Assembly (NCBI RefSeq): GCF_001641695.1 | Contig: NZ_LSEF01000080.1 | Coordinates: 57,970 to 94,263 of the forward strand | Length of the DNA stretch: 36,294 bases | Source of the DNA: Bradyrhizobium neotropicale | GTDB lineage: Bacteria; Pseudomonadota; Alphaproteobacteria; Rhizobiales; Xanthobacteraceae | Direction: 5' to 3' | In this document: positions 22,541 to 29,915 of the stretch, piece after piece | Position numbering within the stretch: position 1 is the first letter of the stretch | Layout of the letters: each line of letters begins with the position of its first letter | Notes under the pieces: model-generated | What the model saw: only the letters and a program-made list of their open reading frames with translations | Told to the model about the DNA's origin: nothing | Databases searched by the model: none | Made by a program: the position numbers and the translations under genes

Positions 22541-23907
22541 AAAGCGCATTCCTCGTAGGCCGGTTCCACCGAGCCGTTCCAGGGGCCGTTGAACTTGTCC
22601 AGCATCTCCTCGGCCGGCGTCCGGCCGGCATCGATGATGCGATCGAGCGGCTCGAGATGACGGGTCTCGTCGCGGCCGAGATGGTCGATCCGGCCACGCC
22701 GGCGCAGACCCGCATGTGCCAGAACGAGGCACTCCTTGGCGATCTCGAAGAGATAGCGGTCCCTGATCCGCGACTTGAAGCCGAAGCGGGGCACGTCGTC
22801 GCGCAGCGCCTGGCGCTCATGCGCGCTCCAGTGCTTCACGATGTCCCAGGCGGCATCGAGCGACACGTCGTCGTAGAGCAGCCCGACCCAGAACGCTGGC
22901 AGTGCCGGCAGCCGGCCCCACGGGCCGCCGTCGGAGCCGCGCATCTCGAGATAGCGCTTCAGCCGCACCTCGGGGAAGATCGTGGAGAGATGGTTGGCCC
23001 AGTCCGACAGCGTCGGACGCTCGCCGGGCAAATTGTTGTTGCGGCCGTCGAAGAAGGCGCGGAACGAGGAGCCGGCGACGTCGATGTAGTCGTCGCCGCG
23101 CTTGACGAAATACATGGGCACGTCGAGCGCGTAGTCGACATAGCGCTCGAACCCCATGCCGTCCTCGAACGCCCACGGCATCATGCCCGAGCGCGCATTG
23201 TCGGTGTCGCGCCAGATCTCGGAGCGGAAGGAGAGGAAGCCGTTGGGCTTGCCTTCGGTGAACGGCGAGTTGGCGAACAGCGCGGTCGCGACCGGCTGGA
23301 GCGCGAGCGACACCCGCAGCTTCTTGACCATGTCGGCTTCCGAGGAGAAGTCGAGATTGGTCTGCACCGTGCAGGTCCGAAACATCATGTCGAGGCCGTA
23401 TTGGCCGACCTTCGGCATGTAGTTGCTCATGATCTTGTAGCGGCCCTTCGGCATCACCGGGATGTCGGCGCGCGACCAGGACGGCGTCATGCCGAGCCCA
23501 AGGAAGCCGATGCCGAGCGGGGCTGCGATCTCGCGCACCTGCGCCAGATGCGCCATCAGCTCGGCCTGGGTCTGGTGCACGGTCTCGACCGGCGCGCCGG
23601 ACAGCTCGAACTGGCCGCCCGGCTCGAGCGAGATCGCACCGCCGCCGGTGACGTCGTAGAGCCCGATGATGTTACCCTTCTCCATGATCGGCTCCCAGCC
23701 GAGCAGGACCTTCATGCCTTCGAGCAGCGCGCCGATGCCGCGCGCGCCCTCGTAAGGAACCGGCCGGTGCTCGTCGAGCGTGAACGGCGTCTTCTCATGC
23801 TCGGTGCCGAGGCGGAATTCGGACGGGGCCTTGCAGCCGTCCTCGAACCACGTGACGAGCTCGTCACGCGATTGCAGCGGCGTCATATCGATCTGGTCTC
23901 GCGCCAT
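22537..23907 (-). CDS. gshA: Glutamate-cysteine ligase
   Basis: A 456-residue ligase that joins glutamate and cysteine, the first step of glutathione synthesis. It belongs to the plant/alphaproteobacterial class, with the GTEHEK motif near the start (34-39), GGGAISLEPGGQFELSG (glutamate site, about 90-106), and MFRTCTVQTNLDFSSE. The stop codon TAG is part of the CTAGAGCATGATC boundary of the adjoining repeat. It lies 99 bases downstream of marR on the same strand and may be partly co-transcribed with it. Confidence 0.94.
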   Translation of the reverse strand: MARDQIDMTPLQSRDELVTWFEDGCKAPSEFRLGTEHEKTPFTLDEHRPVPYEGARGIGALLEGMKVLLGWEPIMEKGNIIGLYDVTGGGAISLEPGGQFELSGAPVETVHQTQAELMAHLAQVREIAAPLGIGFLGLGMTPSWSRADIPVMPKGRYKIMSNYMPKVGQYGLDMMFRTCTVQTNLDFSSEADMVKKLRVSLALQPVATALFANSPFTEGKPNGFLSFRSEIWRDTDNARSGMMPWAFEDGMGFERYVDYALDVPMYFVKRGDDYIDVAGSSFRAFFDGRNNNLPGERPTLSDWANHLSTIFPEVRLKRYLEMRGSDGGPWGRLPALPAFWVGLLYDDVSLDAAWDIVKHWSAHERQALRDDVPRFGFKSRIRDRYLFEIAKECLVLAHAGLRRRGRIDHLGRDETRHLEPLDRIIDAGRTPAEEMLDKFNGPWNGSVEPAYEECAF

Positions 23908-24006
23908 TTCAAACTCTAATCAAAAGCGCTTCGACCGAACGCGCGCGGGTGACAGGGATGGTCCGCGAACCCACCGGGTGCGCGGCCGTGTTGGTTTGCC
24001 GCGGGA

Positions 24007-24495
24007 TCATCGCGACGGCGTGCTTTCGTGAACGGGCGGCAGTTTCATCTCGCCGCATGAGCAACCCAGGCGGTCGAGCAGGGCACTGAGCTTGACGGCG
24101 TCGGTATCCGACAGTTTCGAGCCGACATATTTCTCGATCGCGGTGGAGTATGCACCCCACATCCGCTTCTGCAACTCGCGGCCCGCCTCCGTTATCTCGA
24201 CAAACTGGCCGCGCTTGTCGATCTTGCATTCGCGGCGGGAGGCGAGCCCTTCGTCGACCAGGCGGTCGATCAGGCGCGAGGTGGAATATTGCGGGATCAG
24301 CATCTGCCGTTCGAGCTCCACCGGGCGCAGCTCGCCGGCCGGCGCGCGCGACAGTTCCAGGAGCGCGTCATACCAGGCCAGGGGCGGAAAGCCGGCCTTC
24401 TTGAGGTCCTGCTCGACGCAGTCGAGCACACGGCTCTGCACCCGCATCAGACGGATCCAGGCACCAGTTGCCTCGGTCGATGGTTTACGTTTCAT
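24007..24495 (-). CDS. MarR-family transcriptional regulator
   Basis: A 162-residue winged-helix regulator of the MarR family: DNA-recognition region LERQMLIPQYSTSRLIDRLVDEGLASRR... and the wing KIDKRGQFVEITEAG. Cysteines at 26, 90 and the C-terminal pair CSC (145 and 147) could sense redox or electrophiles, as in OhrR/DUF24-like regulators, but that is inference. The ATG at 24495 is preferred; a TTG at 24507 would add four residues. It is divergent from a glutathione S-transferase across a region with two inverted repeats, so it most likely represses that gene and itself. Confidence 0.9.
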   Translation of the reverse strand: MKRKPSTEATGAWIRLMRVQSRVLDCVEQDLKKAGFPPLAWYDALLELSRAPAGELRPVELERQMLIPQYSTSRLIDRLVDEGLASRRECKIDKRGQFVEITEAGRELQKRMWGAYSTAIEKYVGSKLSDTDAVKLSALLDRLGCSCGEMKLPPVHESTPSR

Positions 24496-24533
24496 GGTCA
24501 AGCTCAAACTCGTCGCCCGTTCTTACCCCACTC

Positions 24534-24547
24534 GATGCACCTGCATC
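24534..24547. promoter_or_regulatory. MarR-type operator, site 1
   Basis: Inverted repeat GATGCA-CC-TGCATC (perfect 6-bp arms, 2-base spacer), 39 bases upstream of the marR start. It shares the TGCA core and spacing with site 2, whose centre lies 28 bases away (about 2.7 helical turns). Probable autoregulatory site. Confidence 0.5.
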
Positions 24548-24551
24548 AATC

Positions 24552-24580
24552 TTGACTATTACATGCAAATGCATGTAGGC
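24552..24580 (+). promoter_or_regulatory. Promoter of the glutathione S-transferase gene
   Basis: TTGACT (24552-24557) as a -35 element, with a weak -10 near 24575. The spacer is largely occupied by the inverted repeat at 24560-24577, so a regulator bound there would block RNA polymerase. Confidence 0.4.
24560..24577. promoter_or_regulatory. MarR-type operator, site 2
   Basis: Inverted repeat TACATGCA-AA-TGCATGTA with perfect 8-bp arms, lying in the gst promoter. Size and symmetry fit a MarR dimer. Confidence 0.6.
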
Positions 24581-24620
24581 GTTCCTTCGCCCCAACCAAG
24601 CGTCAAGAGGAGGAAATTCC

Positions 24621-25235
24621 ATGAAACTGTATTATTCACCCGGCGCCTGCTCACTCTCCCCCCACATCGCGCTGCTCGAAGCCGACCTGCCCTACGAGCT
24701 GGTCAAGGTCGATATCCGCGCCAAGAAGCTCGAAAATGGTGAGGATTATCTGAAGGTGAATCCGAAGGGCCAGGTGCCCGCGTTGGGCCTTCCCAGCGGC
24801 GAGATCGTGACCGAAGGGCCGGTCATTGTCCAGATGATCGCCGACCAGGCGTCAAGCAAGGCACTGGCGCCGACCCGCGACAGTTCCGACCGCTACAAGC
24901 TGCTGGAGTGGCTGAACTTCCTCACCTCCGAGGTGCACAAGAGCTTCGGTCCGCTGTTCGCGCCGGCGCTGAACGACGAGGCCAAGGCGTTCTTCAAGGA
25001 CCGCGTCATGGGCAAGCTGAAATACATCGACAGCCAGCTCGCCGGCCGCGACTATCTCATGGGCAAGCAGTTCACGGTGGCCGACGGCTATCTCTTCACG
25101 ATGCTGACCTGGGCCGACAAGATGAAGTTCGACCTCTCCGCGATGCCGAACCTCACCGCCTACAAGGCCCGCGTCGCTGCACGGCCGAAGGTGCAGGAAG
25201 CCCTGAAGAAGGAGGGGCTGGCGCAGGCCGCGTGA
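24621..25235 (+). CDS. Glutathione S-transferase (beta-class-like)
   Basis: A 204-residue GST. The N-terminal thioredoxin-like domain has the bacterial beta-class start KLYYSPGACSLSPHIAL with Cys10, the residue that forms a mixed disulfide with glutathione in this class, and the cis-proline region GQVPAL. The C-terminal helical domain ends in FTVADGYLFTMLTW. It conjugates glutathione to electrophiles or reduces peroxides. A GAGGAGG Shine-Dalgarno (24607-24613) precedes the ATG by 7 bases. It is divergent from marR and close to gshA, so enzyme, regulator and cofactor synthesis lie together. Confidence 0.95.
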   Translation: MKLYYSPGACSLSPHIALLEADLPYELVKVDIRAKKLENGEDYLKVNPKGQVPALGLPSGEIVTEGPVIVQMIADQASSKALAPTRDSSDRYKLLEWLNFLTSEVHKSFGPLFAPALNDEAKAFFKDRVMGKLKYIDSQLAGRDYLMGKQFTVADGYLFTMLTWADKMKFDLSAMPNLTAYKARVAARPKVQEALKKEGLAQAA

Positions 25236-25256
25236 GGCGCCGCGTATCGAATGCCG

Positions 25257-25285
25257 AAAGGCCGGATCAATGATCCGGCCTTTCT
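25257..25285 (+). terminator. Terminator of the glutathione S-transferase gene
   Basis: A perfect 13-bp stem (25257-25269 with 25271-25283), core GCCGGATCA, with a T-rich tail TTTCTGTTAT. It starts 22 bases after the gst stop. Confidence 0.85.
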
Positions 25286-25435
25286 GTTATCGCGATCGGC
25301 AACGAGGTCAGGATTATCGAACCTCTCCTTAGACTTATGAACACTGTTCGCCGAATGTCAGTAATGCTGTCTTGTTACTACCTGCGAAGCGGGCAAGCTT
25401 GGCGGCATTGATTGAGGATTATTTGTATTCTCGTC

Positions 25436-25439
25436 GGAG
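25436..25439 (+). promoter_or_regulatory. Shine-Dalgarno fixing a TTG start
   Basis: GGAG, 6 bases before the TTG at 25446. It decides the start of the small membrane protein gene. Confidence 0.6.
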
Positions 25440-25445
25440 TGGAAC

Positions 25446-25754
25446 TTGGCGGTTGCGTTCATCCTGATCGTTGCTAGCGCGTTGGTGGGCGCGGCGAGCG
25501 GCTTCGTTTTCAGGATCTGGGCGCTGGTCTTGATCGCACCGGTGGTCGCAATCTTCTCTGCAATCGTTCTCCGGTCCTACGAGTTCGGCCTCGTCGCAGG
25601 CGTGACCACCATTGCCACCTGTCTTGCCATCTGCCAGCTGGCTTATCTCGCCGCGACCTATCTGCTGCACGCGCCGGACGTTTCAGCTCATCACGAAATC
25701 GACGGCGAGCCAGGTGAAGAGCGCGAGCAGAAAATCCGCCGCCAGCACAAGTAA
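25446..25754 (+). CDS. Small membrane protein of unknown function
   Basis: A 102-residue protein from a TTG start: three hydrophobic segments (about 3-21, 24-43 and 49-72), then a charged tail (EIDGEPGEEREQKIRRQHK). No family recognised. GC and codon use are like the surroundings and the hydrophobic pattern is regular, so it is probably real. Its last 72 bases overlap, in antisense, the 3' end of the small gene at 25683-25886. The exact start rests on the Shine-Dalgarno. Confidence 0.62.
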   Translation: MAVAFILIVASALVGAASGFVFRIWALVLIAPVVAIFSAIVLRSYEFGLVAGVTTIATCLAICQLAYLAATYLLHAPDVSAHHEIDGEPGEEREQKIRRQHK

Positions 25755-25886
25755 CGCCGCGACTGCCCAGAACACCGGCCCTTTGCGGCGCAGACGCACA
25801 GGCCTCTGCCGCGGCGAAGGCGCGGCAGCATGTTTCGGGGCGAGCTCACGATCGAGCGCAGTCTTCTGGAACACCAGAGAGTTCAT
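25683..25886 (-). CDS. Small single-helix membrane protein of unknown function
   Basis: A 67-residue protein: a basic, Pro/Arg-rich cytoplasmic N-terminus (11-36) and one membrane helix (about 37-62, VFWAVAALLVLAADFLLALF). No family recognised, and the Shine-Dalgarno is weak. It converges on and overlaps the gene at 25446-25754 by 72 bases. The region upstream (about 25990-26080) can be read as a degraded relative of its LRRKGPVFW... segment. Confidence 0.5.
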   Translation of the reverse strand: MNSLVFQKTALDRELAPKHAAAPSPRQRPVRLRRKGPVFWAVAALLVLAADFLLALFTWLAVDFVMS

Positions 25887-26222
25887 TGCGGAACACTTTC
25901 TTCATTGATTTTCAACTTGCCGGCAGATCGGCAAGGGTCCCAACAAGGTCGATTTGCAAGTTCATGACCGGTTCGGGAGCAAGAGTAGTGCCAAGGAGTA
26001 GTACCAAGGCCGAGCAAAAGAACGGCGCCGCTTTGGCGCGCAGATAAACTCTGCGCGACGCCGCAACGTTCCAACCATGCATGCTTTTCTTGGCGAGCTC
26101 TGTGACGGGTTCCACAAACCTAACAGAAAAGCCAGATGCGCGTTTGCGGCTATCGGCCGCGCCGCATTCACCGCGTGCATCGCGCCGCCTCAGATCTTCG
26201 TGTGCTGAATACGCCCGCACAC
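25887..26222. other. 336-base interval without a supported gene
   Basis: Open frames here lack Shine-Dalgarno sequences and plausible composition. On the minus strand a segment reading YLRAKAAPFFCSALVLLLG resembles the 67-residue protein's RLRRKGPVFWAVAALLVLA, suggesting a decayed duplicate. Nothing else is seen. Confidence 0.35.
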
Positions 26223-26252
26223 AAAAAAAGCCGGATCGATGATCCGGCCTTC
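26223..26252 (-). terminator. Terminator of the beta-oxidation operon
   Basis: Stem AGCCGGATC / GATCCGGCC(T) with a short loop. On the minus strand it is followed by seven T's. It lies about 30 bases after the stop of the hydratase/dehydrogenase gene. Nearly the same hairpin as that at 25257-25285. Confidence 0.85.
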
Positions 26253-26281
26253 TTGATTCACAATCTCGGCTACAAGTGCGC

Positions 26282-28498
26282 CTAGGCTGCAGCCGACTTC
26301 TTCGGCGCGAAGCGGCCGTAGAAGGTTTCGCCCTTCGCCGCCATCTCCTCGAGCAGCTTCGGCGGGGTGAAGCGCGAGCCGTATTTGGCTTCGAGCTTGT
26401 GGCAGAGCTCGACGAACTTCTTCGTGCCCATGAAGTCGATGTAGGACAGCGTGCCGCCGGTGAACGGCGCGAAGCCGAAGCCGAGGATCGAGCCGACATC
26501 CGCCTCGCGCGGATCGGTGATGACGTGATCCTCAACCGTGCGCGCGGCCTCCACCGCCTGCACCACCAGGAAGCGCTGCTTCAATTCCTCGACGTCCAGC
26601 GTATCGGGGTCGAGCTGCTTGGGCTGAAGCGCCGAGAGACCGGGCCACAGGCTCTTCTGGCCCTTGCCCTTCTCCGGATAGTCATAGAAGCCCTTGCTGT
26701 TCTTGCGGCCGAGCCGGCCCTGCTTCTCGACCATCTCCACCATCAGCTTCTTCTGATCGGGGTTGATGGCGTTCGGACCGAGGTCGGCTTCGGTCGCCTT
26801 CATGATCTTCAGGCCGAGGTCGAGCGCGACTTCGTCCGACAGCGAGAGCGGGCCGACCGGCATGCCGGCCATCTTGGCGCAATTCTCGATCATCGCCGGC
26901 GGCACGCCCTCGAGGAACATCTCGTTGCCTTCGGCCACGTAGCGGCCGACGCAGCGATTGGCGAAGAAGCCGCGGCTGTCGTTGACCACGATCGGCGTCT
27001 TGCCGATGGTGCGGACATAGTCGAGCGCGGTTGCGAGTGCGACGTCGCCGGTGTTCTTGCCGAGGATGATCTCGACCAGCATCATCTTCTCGACCGGCGA
27101 GAAGAAGTGAATGCCGACGAACTTGCCCTGGTCCTTGAATCCTTCCGCGAGCGAGGTGATCGGCAGCGTCGAGGTGTTCGACGCGAAGATCACGTCGGGC
27201 TTCAGATATTCCTGCGCCTTGGCGAAGGTCTCGGCCTTGACCTTGCGATCCTCGAACACGGCCTCGATGACGAGGTCGACGTCCTTCAGCGCGGCATAGT
27301 CAGGGGTCGCCGTGATGCGCGCGAGCAGCGCATCGGCATCGGCGGGCTTGGCGCGGCCCTTCTTGATCTGATCCTCGACCACCTTCTGCGCATGCGCCTT
27401 GCCCTTGTCGGCGCTCTCCTGGTCGCGGTCGATCAGGACGACGTCGAGGCCGGCGCGGGCCGAGACGTAGCCGACGCTCGCGCCCATGAAGCCGGCGCCG
27501 ATCACGGCGATCTTCTTCACCTTGGTCGGCGGCACGTCCTTCGGACGGCGCGCGCCCTTGTTCAGCTCCTGCATCGACAGGAACAGGCTGCGGATCATCG
27601 CGGCCGCTTCCTTCGAGCGCAGCACCGAGGTGAAGTAGCGCGATTCGACGCGCAGCGCCGCGTCGATCGGCAACTGCAGCCCCTCATAGACGCAGCTCAT
27701 GATCGCGCGCGCGGCCGGATAGTTGTCGTAGGTCTCGCGGCGATAGATCGCGTTGCCGGCCGGGAACATCATCATGCCGGCCTTGGAGAACACCGGGCCG
27801 CCGGGCAGCTTGAATCCCTTCTCGTCCCAGGGCGCGACTGCCTTGCCGCCACCCTTGATCCAGTCCTTCGCCGCCTTGATGAGGTCGCCGGCCGGCACGA
27901 TGGCGTGAATCAGATTCAGCGCCTTGGCCTTCTCGATGGTGACCGGATCGCCCTTGAGCAGGATCGTCATCGCATCCTGCGGCGGCACCAGCCGCGGCAC
28001 GCGCTGCGTGCCACCGGCGCCCGGGAACAGGCCGACCTTGACCTCGGGCAGGCCGAGCCGCGTCTTGGGATTCTCCGCCGCCACGCGATAGTGGCAGCAC
28101 AGCGTGATCTCGAAGCCGCCACCGAGCGCGAGGCCGTTGATCGCGGCCGCCCACGGCTTGCCGGAAGTCTCGATCGAGCGCAGCACCTGCGAGAAGCGCC
28201 GGCTCTGCTCGAACAGCATCTGGTTCGCCGCGGTCTCGCCCTGCTCCTTGAAGACCTTGGCGTAGGCCTGGTTCATGCCCTCGAGCATCGACAGGTCGGC
28301 GCCGGCGCAGAACGCCTCCTTGGCCGAGGTGATGACGACGCCCTTCACCGCGGCGTCAGCCGTCGTGTCCTTGACGATCGCGTCGAGCTCGTTGGTCGAG
28401 GTCTCGTCGAGCACGTTCATCGAACGGCCCGGGATGTCCCAGGTGACGAGCGCAATGCCCTCGGCGTCGGTCTCAACCTTGAAATTCTTGTAAGCCAT
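26282..28498 (-). CDS. Bifunctional enoyl-CoA hydratase / 3-hydroxyacyl-CoA dehydrogenase (FadB/FadJ type)
   Basis: A 738-residue multifunctional beta-oxidation protein. The crotonase half (1 to about 200) has the oxyanion region FCAGADLSML and the catalytic glutamates Glu130 (GGGFE) and Glu152 (LPEVKVG). They are two residues further apart than usual because of an AENPKTR insertion. The dehydrogenase half has the NAD motif GAGFMGASVG (334-343) and the IHFFSPVEKM catalytic His. A GAGGAG Shine-Dalgarno precedes the ATG. It works with the thiolase (28644-29852) and acyl-CoA dehydrogenase (29916-31706) upstream in the same transcription direction. Whether it is fadB or fadJ cannot be decided. 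Confidence 0.95.
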   Translation of the reverse strand: MAYKNFKVETDAEGIALVTWDIPGRSMNVLDETSTNELDAIVKDTTADAAVKGVVITSAKEAFCAGADLSMLEGMNQAYAKVFKEQGETAANQMLFEQSRRFSQVLRSIETSGKPWAAAINGLALGGGFEITLCCHYRVAAENPKTRLGLPEVKVGLFPGAGGTQRVPRLVPPQDAMTILLKGDPVTIEKAKALNLIHAIVPAGDLIKAAKDWIKGGGKAVAPWDEKGFKLPGGPVFSKAGMMMFPAGNAIYRRETYDNYPAARAIMSCVYEGLQLPIDAALRVESRYFTSVLRSKEAAAMIRSLFLSMQELNKGARRPKDVPPTKVKKIAVIGAGFMGASVGYVSARAGLDVVLIDRDQESADKGKAHAQKVVEDQIKKGRAKPADADALLARITATPDYAALKDVDLVIEAVFEDRKVKAETFAKAQEYLKPDVIFASNTSTLPITSLAEGFKDQGKFVGIHFFSPVEKMMLVEIILGKNTGDVALATALDYVRTIGKTPIVVNDSRGFFANRCVGRYVAEGNEMFLEGVPPAMIENCAKMAGMPVGPLSLSDEVALDLGLKIMKATEADLGPNAINPDQKKLMVEMVEKQGRLGRKNSKGFYDYPEKGKGQKSLWPGLSALQPKQLDPDTLDVEELKQRFLVVQAVEAARTVEDHVITDPREADVGSILGFGFAPFTGGTLSYIDFMGTKKFVELCHKLEAKYGSRFTPPKLLEEMAAKGETFYGRFAPKKSAAA

Positions 28499-28557
28499 GT
28501 TGGTTGCTCCTCGGTGCCGCAGCCGATCTCAGGCGCGGCGGTTTGACTTGAGATCTC

Positions 28558-28640
28558 GTAGGGTGGATTAGCCGAAGGCGTAATCCACCAGTCCACGGCG
28601 AAAGAAGTGGTGGGTTACGCTTCGCTAACCCACCCTACGG
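28558..28640. repeat. Palindromic repeat, GTAGGGTGG family (GATTAGC arms)
   Basis: Imperfect arms of about 33 bases: CGTAGGGTGGATTAGC... to TAATCCACCA on the left and TGGTGGGTTACGC... to CCCACCCTACG on the right, around a 17-base loop. It lies in the 145-base gap between the thiolase and hydratase/dehydrogenase genes, where it may modulate operon read-through. Confidence 0.85.
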
Positions 28641-28643
28641 CAG

Positions 28644-29852
28644 TTACACGCGCTCGATGATGGTGGCGGTGCCCATGCCGCCGCCGATGCACAGCGTCAC
28701 CAGCGCGGTGGACTTGTCGGTACGCTCGAGCTCGTCGAGCACGGTGCCGAGGATCATCGCACCGGTTGCGCCGAGGGGATGGCCGAGCGCGATGGCACCG
28801 CCATTGACGTTGATCTTGGCGTTGTCGATATCGAAGGCCTGGATATAGCGCAGCACCACCGAGGCGAAGGCCTCGTTGAGCTCGAACAGGTCGATGTCCG
28901 ACTTCTTCATGCCTGAGCGCGCGAACAGCTTCTCGGTGACGTCGACCGGACCGGTCAGCATCATCGCGGGCTCCGAGCCGATATTGGCGAAGGCGCGAAT
29001 CTTTGCGCGCGGCTTCATGCCGTATTTCGCACCCGCTTCCTTGCTGCCGAGCAGGACCGCGCCAGCGCCGTCCACGATGCCCGAGGAGTTGCCGGCATGG
29101 TGCACGTAGTTGACGCGCTCGATCTCCGGATGCGACTGCACCGCGACGCCGTCGAAGCCGCCCATCTGCGCCATCATCGTGAACGACGGCTGCAGCTGTG
29201 CCAGCGACTGCATCGTGGTCGAGGGACGCATGTGCTCGTCCTTGGCCAGGATGGTGAGGCCGTTGATGTCCTTCACCGGCACCACGGACCTGTTGAAGCG
29301 GCCCTCGTCCCAGGCCTTGCCGGCGCGCTGCTGGCTCTGCACCGCATAGGCGTCGACGTCGTCGCGCGAGAAGCCGTACTTGGTCGCGATCAGGTCGGCC
29401 GAGACGCCCTGCGGCATGAAGTAGGCCGGCACCGCCATCGACGGATCCATCGGCCAGGCACCGCCGGAGGCGCCGATGCCGACGCGGCTCATCGATTCGG
29501 CGCCGCCGCCGATCACGAGCTCATGCTGGCCGCTCATCACTTGCGCCGCGGCAAAATTCACGGCGTCGAGACCAGAGGCGCAGAAGCGGCTGATCTGCAC
29601 GCCGGGCACAGCCTCGCCGAGACCCGCTTTGAGCGCCGCGAAGCGCGCGATGTCGGAGCCCGCTTCGCCGACGGGATCGACCACGCCGAGCACGACGTCG
29701 TCGACGGAATCCACCGGCAGGTTGTTGCGGTCCTTCAGAGCCTTCAACGGCACGGTGGCGAGCGCAAGCGCCGTCACCTCGTGCAGCGCGCCGTCCGGCT
29801 TGCCGCGGCCGCGGGGAGTCCGGACGTGGTCGTAGATGAATGCCTCAGGCAT
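28644..29852 (-). CDS. Acetyl-CoA C-acyltransferase (thiolase)
   Basis: A 402-residue thiolase that cleaves 3-ketoacyl-CoA with CoA, the last step of the beta-oxidation cycle. Acyl-acceptor Cys91 is in RFCASGLDAVN, His358 in ALGHPLGATGA and Cys388 in CIGGGMG, the complete catalytic set. The AGGAGG Shine-Dalgarno is 5 bases from the ATG. It lies in a beta-oxidation operon, so the degradative rather than biosynthetic role is more likely. Confidence 0.95.
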   Translation of the reverse strand: MPEAFIYDHVRTPRGRGKPDGALHEVTALALATVPLKALKDRNNLPVDSVDDVVLGVVDPVGEAGSDIARFAALKAGLGEAVPGVQISRFCASGLDAVNFAAAQVMSGQHELVIGGGAESMSRVGIGASGGAWPMDPSMAVPAYFMPQGVSADLIATKYGFSRDDVDAYAVQSQQRAGKAWDEGRFNRSVVPVKDINGLTILAKDEHMRPSTTMQSLAQLQPSFTMMAQMGGFDGVAVQSHPEIERVNYVHHAGNSSGIVDGAGAVLLGSKEAGAKYGMKPRAKIRAFANIGSEPAMMLTGPVDVTEKLFARSGMKKSDIDLFELNEAFASVVLRYIQAFDIDNAKINVNGGAIALGHPLGATGAMILGTVLDELERTDKSTALVTLCIGGGMGTATIIERV

Positions 29853-29915
29853 GACGCCCTCCTGATGTGATGTTCGGAATCTGACAGTTGTTGGGAGCAG
29901 GCAGCGGAAGCAGGC

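Noticed and set aside
25912..26535. A 207-codon minus-strand frame running from the hydratase/dehydrogenase gene into the gap
   Set aside because: Its first half is an off-frame reading of the known gene; only a short hydrophobic stretch near its end resembles the neighbouring small protein, so it is noted as a possible decayed copy and not called a gene.
26276..28546. A 756-codon plus-strand frame opposite the hydratase/dehydrogenase gene
   Set aside because: Longer than the real gene but Arg/His/Glu-rich with no recognisable motif; every catalytic motif is on the minus strand.
18081..28640. CRISPR array or insertion sequence made of the palindromic repeats
   Set aside because: The repeats are scattered, palindromic and of different families, without regular spacers; no cas or transposase gene lies nearby.
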